Below, one piece after another: positions 59,301 through 64,000 of a DNA stretch of 64,000 nucleotides. This DNA comes from Odontesthes bonariensis (lineage: Eukaryota; Chordata; Actinopteri; Atheriniformes; Atherinopsidae): the NCBI RefSeq assembly GCF_027942865.1, contig NC_134519.1:18696248-18760247 (forward strand), given 5' to 3'. The notes beneath the pieces were generated by a model. The model saw nothing but the letters and a program-made list of their open reading frames with translations. It was not told the origin of the DNA and searched no databases. The translations under genes and the position numbers were made by a program. Position 1 is the first letter of the stretch. The number at the start of each line of letters is the position of its first letter.

Positions 59301-62300
59301 TTTAGGCTGGGTGGGAAAGGTTGCGACGCCACTTCATTTGGCACAAATTCATTTTACACCTCAGTTCTGTTCGCTTGAATCGTGACGAAATACAAACTAC
59401 GCGTAAATGGCTGAGCGTATTAGTAAATACCAAGTTGCCTTAAGCAAAGGTGTTCTGCCCTTTTCAAAACAGCTTGTCACGAAACATTGACTGATTCTTC
59501 CGAGATTTGACACTAATAAATCTGACTAATATTCTTGTTTTTCTATTATAAGTGTTGGAAGTGTTGCTGATCACTTTATTTCTGTGGTCAATCCAAGAAG
59601 CAACCCCCACCCAAACTAAACAAAACAACATAAAAAAAAACTCACACTGATAACATTGAAGAGTTGCTCCTTTGTGTCTTGATTGCACAGGCACTAAGTC
59701 CAATCTGGATTTGTTTTTTTAAGTATGATGATAACCAGTTGGCAGTAATTAAGGATGACAGCTCTCAGCCCTGGTGGAATGGGGAGAGATGGTGTTTTTT
59801 TTCTTGACCTCAGTTCAACATTCCTGAGGTCAAAACTTGTCAGTTTCAGGGTTAAGCATTGTGCGTCACTGCTTAAACCGACAGCAAAGTGAGATGCTCT
59901 TTTTGTCTTGCTTTGGCACTTGATTTGTTTGCTTTACTTTAACTTTCCTTCTATTTGTTTCTTCACTCATAGCCTGCTTTGATCCCTCCCGGGTTTGCAT
60001 TTGAATTCAAAATTTCTCACTCAGAGGTGAACGTACTGCCAGTTACAATAATGGCCGTTTCCTCAAAAGCCAGTTTAAAAGACACACCAGGTGACTCACT
60101 CCACAGGCTCTGGAGGATTTGCTTTTAATCTAGTTTCTTTTTTTCTCCACTTTCTCCCCACCTTTTCCCGACAAGAAAACAAAGCAAGAGTGAACATGTG
60201 CCGACTTTTCAAACTTAGTTCCAGTTTGCCAAAAACACAATGGAGTGAGCAGTGAACTTGGACTGTAATTACATTGTGAGGATTACTTTAGAACAGGCCA
60301 TCAATTTTGAGCTTTTCCCTCTTAACTCAAATGTAAAAACACATATAATTGGCCTCATTACACTGAAACCTTTTCGCTGAAACTAACTTTTAAGCCTGCC
60401 CTTTACCTGTCTTTCTTTCTATTTGCATGTTGTTGTTTTTTCAAATGTGCATGGGGTAGTCTGAAGAGAAAGTGAAAGCTTTGGCTTCACACAGAGTACA
60501 TTTTTAACTTAATGCTTGCTTTCTGGCAAAAAATGCCAGTGTGGGTCCTGCAACATTGACTGGCTATATATTTGTTGCTTCGGTGACTTTTTCACTCTTG
60601 AACCTGCAACACACTGACATCTAGGATGACACCAGGCTAACACAAGCAGGCTGCTCATGTCGTGATTCATGGTGACTTCAGACCTGCTGACACTTGCAGA
60701 CACGTATGATAGAATTTCCAGGAGCTGGTACTGACATCATACACTTACTCAACCGTAGAGGGGGTGTCAAACCCTGACAGCTGGTTTAGCAGACTGCAGA
60801 CAATTCACATTGTCTTGTTTATTAATGTAGCTTCAGTACAGCTGCTCTGTCTGATAACTCACCATTTCCCATAACTTCACTGGAAAGGGGTAATACGAAA
60901 CCCTTGATACTTTCAAATTATTTTCACATATTAGGAAAAGAAAGAGAAAAAGTGAAAACCATTTCTGCAAATAAACTACAATAAAGAACGTTTGTTAAAA
61001 TAAATGAATGTTTAAAACGTTTAATATACGTTGGTCTAAGTACTTGAACTACTGCCCCCCCACCCCCAGGAAATAGTTGAACATCAAGATAATTGGTATA
61101 AAAATATCTGTGGGAGTTTGAGAAGCATTCTTCATGGTAAATGTCTTTCACTGCAGAATGAAACCTCGCCCCACAGGTCATTAAACACTCCCAAACCCCT
61201 AGTTAACATTACAAAGGACATGACACTTAGTCATTAACCAAAAAGTTCTGTCAGCCTGAAAATTTAAGGCCTTTCAGAGAACACCAAGTGCTCGTCGAAA
61301 GTATAAACATTTACTGATATCATGGAGAATTTTGATGAAACATTGATGAGCACAGAGATGCCGCCCACAATTCTCACCACTGTCTTTGGATGCAAAACAG
61401 GAAAGTAGTAGGCTACCCTTGACACCAATATTTATAGCACCTACGTTATATGTAACCAATGTGTGACCTTTGTAAACGCTGGCCGACACCAACAAAGCTA
61501 TCTTATCTGTGAGATTAACTGGAGGCGGTTTAATGGATGCCTGCATCTAGGTGTGCACATCTTTGCGCTGTCATCGACGCTACACACAAGCACTCTACCC
61601 ATACATTTGCTGTCGTCTCTACTTATCTGAGCCGATACCATCTTCAAACTAATAAATCCCATATTTTACCATCTGTTGAACTTTGCATTCAAAAAGCATA
61701 TATGAGCATATATATGACTACACCAGTGGAGGGAACTCTTTTTGGTCACATTAAATAATTATAGTCTCTGTCTCGGTGGATAACCAAGGAAACTGGTGAC
61801 TCTGGTTCTCACCTACACCTGTCTGAAATTGAAATGTATTTTTTTTTTTTTCACAGTGCAACAGTTTTTAATTACTCACTTGAGGGAAAGCTGCAGACAC
61901 ACCCAGCCGTTTTTTCTCTTTTACACCTCTTGTATAAGCAACTGGTTTATGAGACATAGACAGAGAAAACAACCCTTCGTGTTCACAGACACTGAGTTGA
62001 CTCACTGCATTGCACATGGGCGGGTCCTGGACACACCTGGATTAGTTGCTAGGGATGTTTGTAAGCAATTTTGAATGATAACAAACAGCACACCGCGATA
62101 ATGGCAGTACAACGGTCAACCGGTTTCTGTTGGTGCAGACATTCAATTTATTTGGTGCACATAGCAACAAAAAAAGCATTGTCTGGCTGGTATTTGATCT
62201 TTTTTCTTATTATGAATTTGGTCCTGCCATTGTTTATGTGTCAGACAATAAAGCACAGACAAAAGAAAAGCTAAGTCAACAGGATAGTTTATCATCTAAT

Positions 62301-63370
62301 TAATTCATTATTGAATATTAACAATGTGCATTTCATTTTAACCCGTTATTCTTAACCTGCACACAGAGGACAAGATCCTGGCTTTGTTGTTATCAAAACA
62401 ACTTCAAACAACTGTAAAACACGAACAATTCAAACTTTCACATGCTGCATGATTGTTGGCTTGGAAAACTATATGGTGCACATGCTATGAGCCTTAAACT
62501 GCAGTGACATTGCGCCGGTCTGCCTGCAGGGGTCATCTGTGTGTAACAAACTGCAGCCAGACGCTGCAGGCAGTGCAGAGGCCTTTGTCATCACGACTGG
62601 GGCAAATTTTGCAGCTTACGCAGTAACAATAACGAACAGCACTTTGTCCACTTTTGAAAAACATGTAAAAGCTGATATAAGCTGGCATCAAATCAAGGTT
62701 TATTTCAGTGCAACAACTGGTGGCTTTTTTAAAAACGTATCAAAAGGAGAGGAAGATGGTCATATGTGTCATACATATACATATGTATGGTATATATGAC
62801 GGTCATGCACATATATGTACATATAAATGTATGTGTGTGTGTGTGTGCGTATAAATGTCCTCACTTTTCTTTCTTATAAACTGATGAAAATGAAAAGTGC
62901 AAAACATAAAGATGTAATAGCATGTTATGGACAGAAGGGTGAAGCACTGCTAAGTGGATCAAGGGTGTGCTGTAGATGGCGTCAGAATCTGTGTTCAGAT
63001 AAAAACAGGTTCTCAGGGTGTGAATCAAACCTGGCCAACACTGAACTGTTATGATAGGCTACAGTTCAGATGGTCCAGCTCCTCTACAGCAAAGGTAGTT
63101 CCAGAAGAAGCGGTATTAAAGCACCCCAAAAAAAAAGAGTTTATGAATAAAATTGTTTGCTCACGTTAAATCTGAGTGTTTGTTCGAAAAAAAAAATATT
63201 TTCATAAGTTTTTTTTAAGATTACTTTCAAAGCATAAACTTAAAAGATCATACATTTCTCTTTCTAATAGTGGAATTTCAATAAAATGGTATGCTACATG
63301 AAAATAATAAGATGTATCCATTATCTAAAACTCGATGTCACTTTTATTGTGTATCCATATCTTGGTGGTT
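59301..63370. other. dsp upstream region, no gene seen
   Basis: No coding exon with recognisable protein on either strand. Bases 59730-60130 look like possible regulatory sequence. A short (TG)n run is at about 62834-62846. Confidence 0.5.
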
Positions 63371-63450
63371 TTGTTTTACTGTGTAAAGCACTTTGTGATT
63401 TTTATCTGTGAAGGGTGCTATATAAATAATAGTTCTTCTTCTTCTTCTAA
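63371..63450 (+). mobile_element. Retroposon 3' tail
   Basis: The words 'gtaaagcactttgtgatttt' and 'ggtgctatataaataatagt' followed by (TTC)n are typical of the 3' end of common teleost retroposons. Only the tail is recognisable. Confidence 0.55.
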
Positions 63451-64000
63451 AAAGGATAAAGATTTTCTTGAATGGTAAAATGTGCGAAAGGTGTGTGCTT
63501 TAAAGGTAGTAACTTACATCCTTAATCCTTAATGTAAAGCTATGAGGAAACAAGCATCACTTGGGAGTTTTTAGTAGCTTTGTGACAAATTTTTCAGTTA
63601 TTATCGTGATGTTAACATACTTGTTCAAAGTCATAACAATATACAAAGAAAATCTACTTAAACAAAAGAGGGAAAAAAATATGTGGCCATCTATTTATTG
63701 TGAGGATGTTCCAATATGACACGTGTGTAATTGTAAACAGTACATACAAAGTATGTAGGATTACCAGTTAATCTGAAGGTAAAAGTGTTTTATGGTTGTT
63801 TTTTTTCTCTTTCCAATAACAATCTGTCAAAGTCTGATCTCCACAACAATTTTGTGGAGGTGTATGCACGTGTTGCTGCACACCAACCTAGAAAAGATTA
63901 TTTGACCATTCCTACATAGCTTGGTTTCCACCAATCCACAGCCAGGCAGGTTGAATGAATGAATGGATGGATGAACGGATGCTTCATTTTCACAACCAGA
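63451..64000. other. Intergenic, no gene seen
   Basis: AT-rich sequence with no exon. A (GAAT)n/(GGAT)n-like run at 63952-63982 may be the tail of another retroposon. Confidence 0.5.

Noticed and set aside
1..64000. CRISPR arrays, operons, phage or viral genes
   Set aside because: None seen; the gene structure is that of vertebrate nuclear DNA.

Overview
The window looks like nuclear DNA of a ray-finned (teleost) fish, probably a percomorph. The evidence is vertebrate gene structure with short GT-AG introns, tRNA-derived SINEs, Tc1-like and hAT-type DNA transposon debris, a LINE 3' end with an (ATCT)n tail, and many AT and CA microsatellites. I see no prokaryotic, organellar, CRISPR or viral content.

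Two large protein genes, both on the minus strand, can be reconstructed exon by exon with compatible splice phases. Positions 59101 down to 44276 hold a complete desmoplakin gene (dsp): 24 coding exons and 2710 codons plus stop, with a spectrin-repeat plakin domain, an embedded SH3, a coiled-coil rod, three plakin-repeat domains and a GSR-rich tail. Positions 34392 down to 11478 hold a complete tensin-3 coding region (tns3): 26 coding exons and 1373 codons plus stop, with a PTEN-like phosphatase fold plus C2, a long Ser/Pro-rich linker, SH2 and PTB. The 3' UTR of tns3 runs to about 10015 and contains two long microsatellites. Its promoter was not located and should lie in or beyond the 9.9 kb between the two genes.

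From 1 to 10000 the window is non-coding. It holds a Tc1-like relic (735-1390), a SINE (1430-1795), an old repeat with a nested 154-bp hAT MITE (6200-7135) and a LINE 3' end (9405-9895). Between these are long, balanced-composition stretches rich in TAATTA/ATTAAT-type words that may be conserved non-coding elements. From 34405 to 43700 is intergenic, with a second, internally deleted Tc1-like relic at 42300-42990. From 59300 to 64000 is the dsp upstream region, with no coding signal.

The two genes serve related jobs: desmoplakin ties intermediate filaments to desmosomes, and tensin-3 ties actin to integrins at focal adhesions. Nothing in the sequence shows that they act together. I found no convincing new biological system. 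The most useful oddities are a GC-AG intron in dsp, a short dsp rod exon, a tns3 phosphatase loop that keeps CX5R but lacks the PTEN-type acid, a perfect 17-bp inverted repeat in a tns3 intron, and the nested MITE with an intact target duplication.
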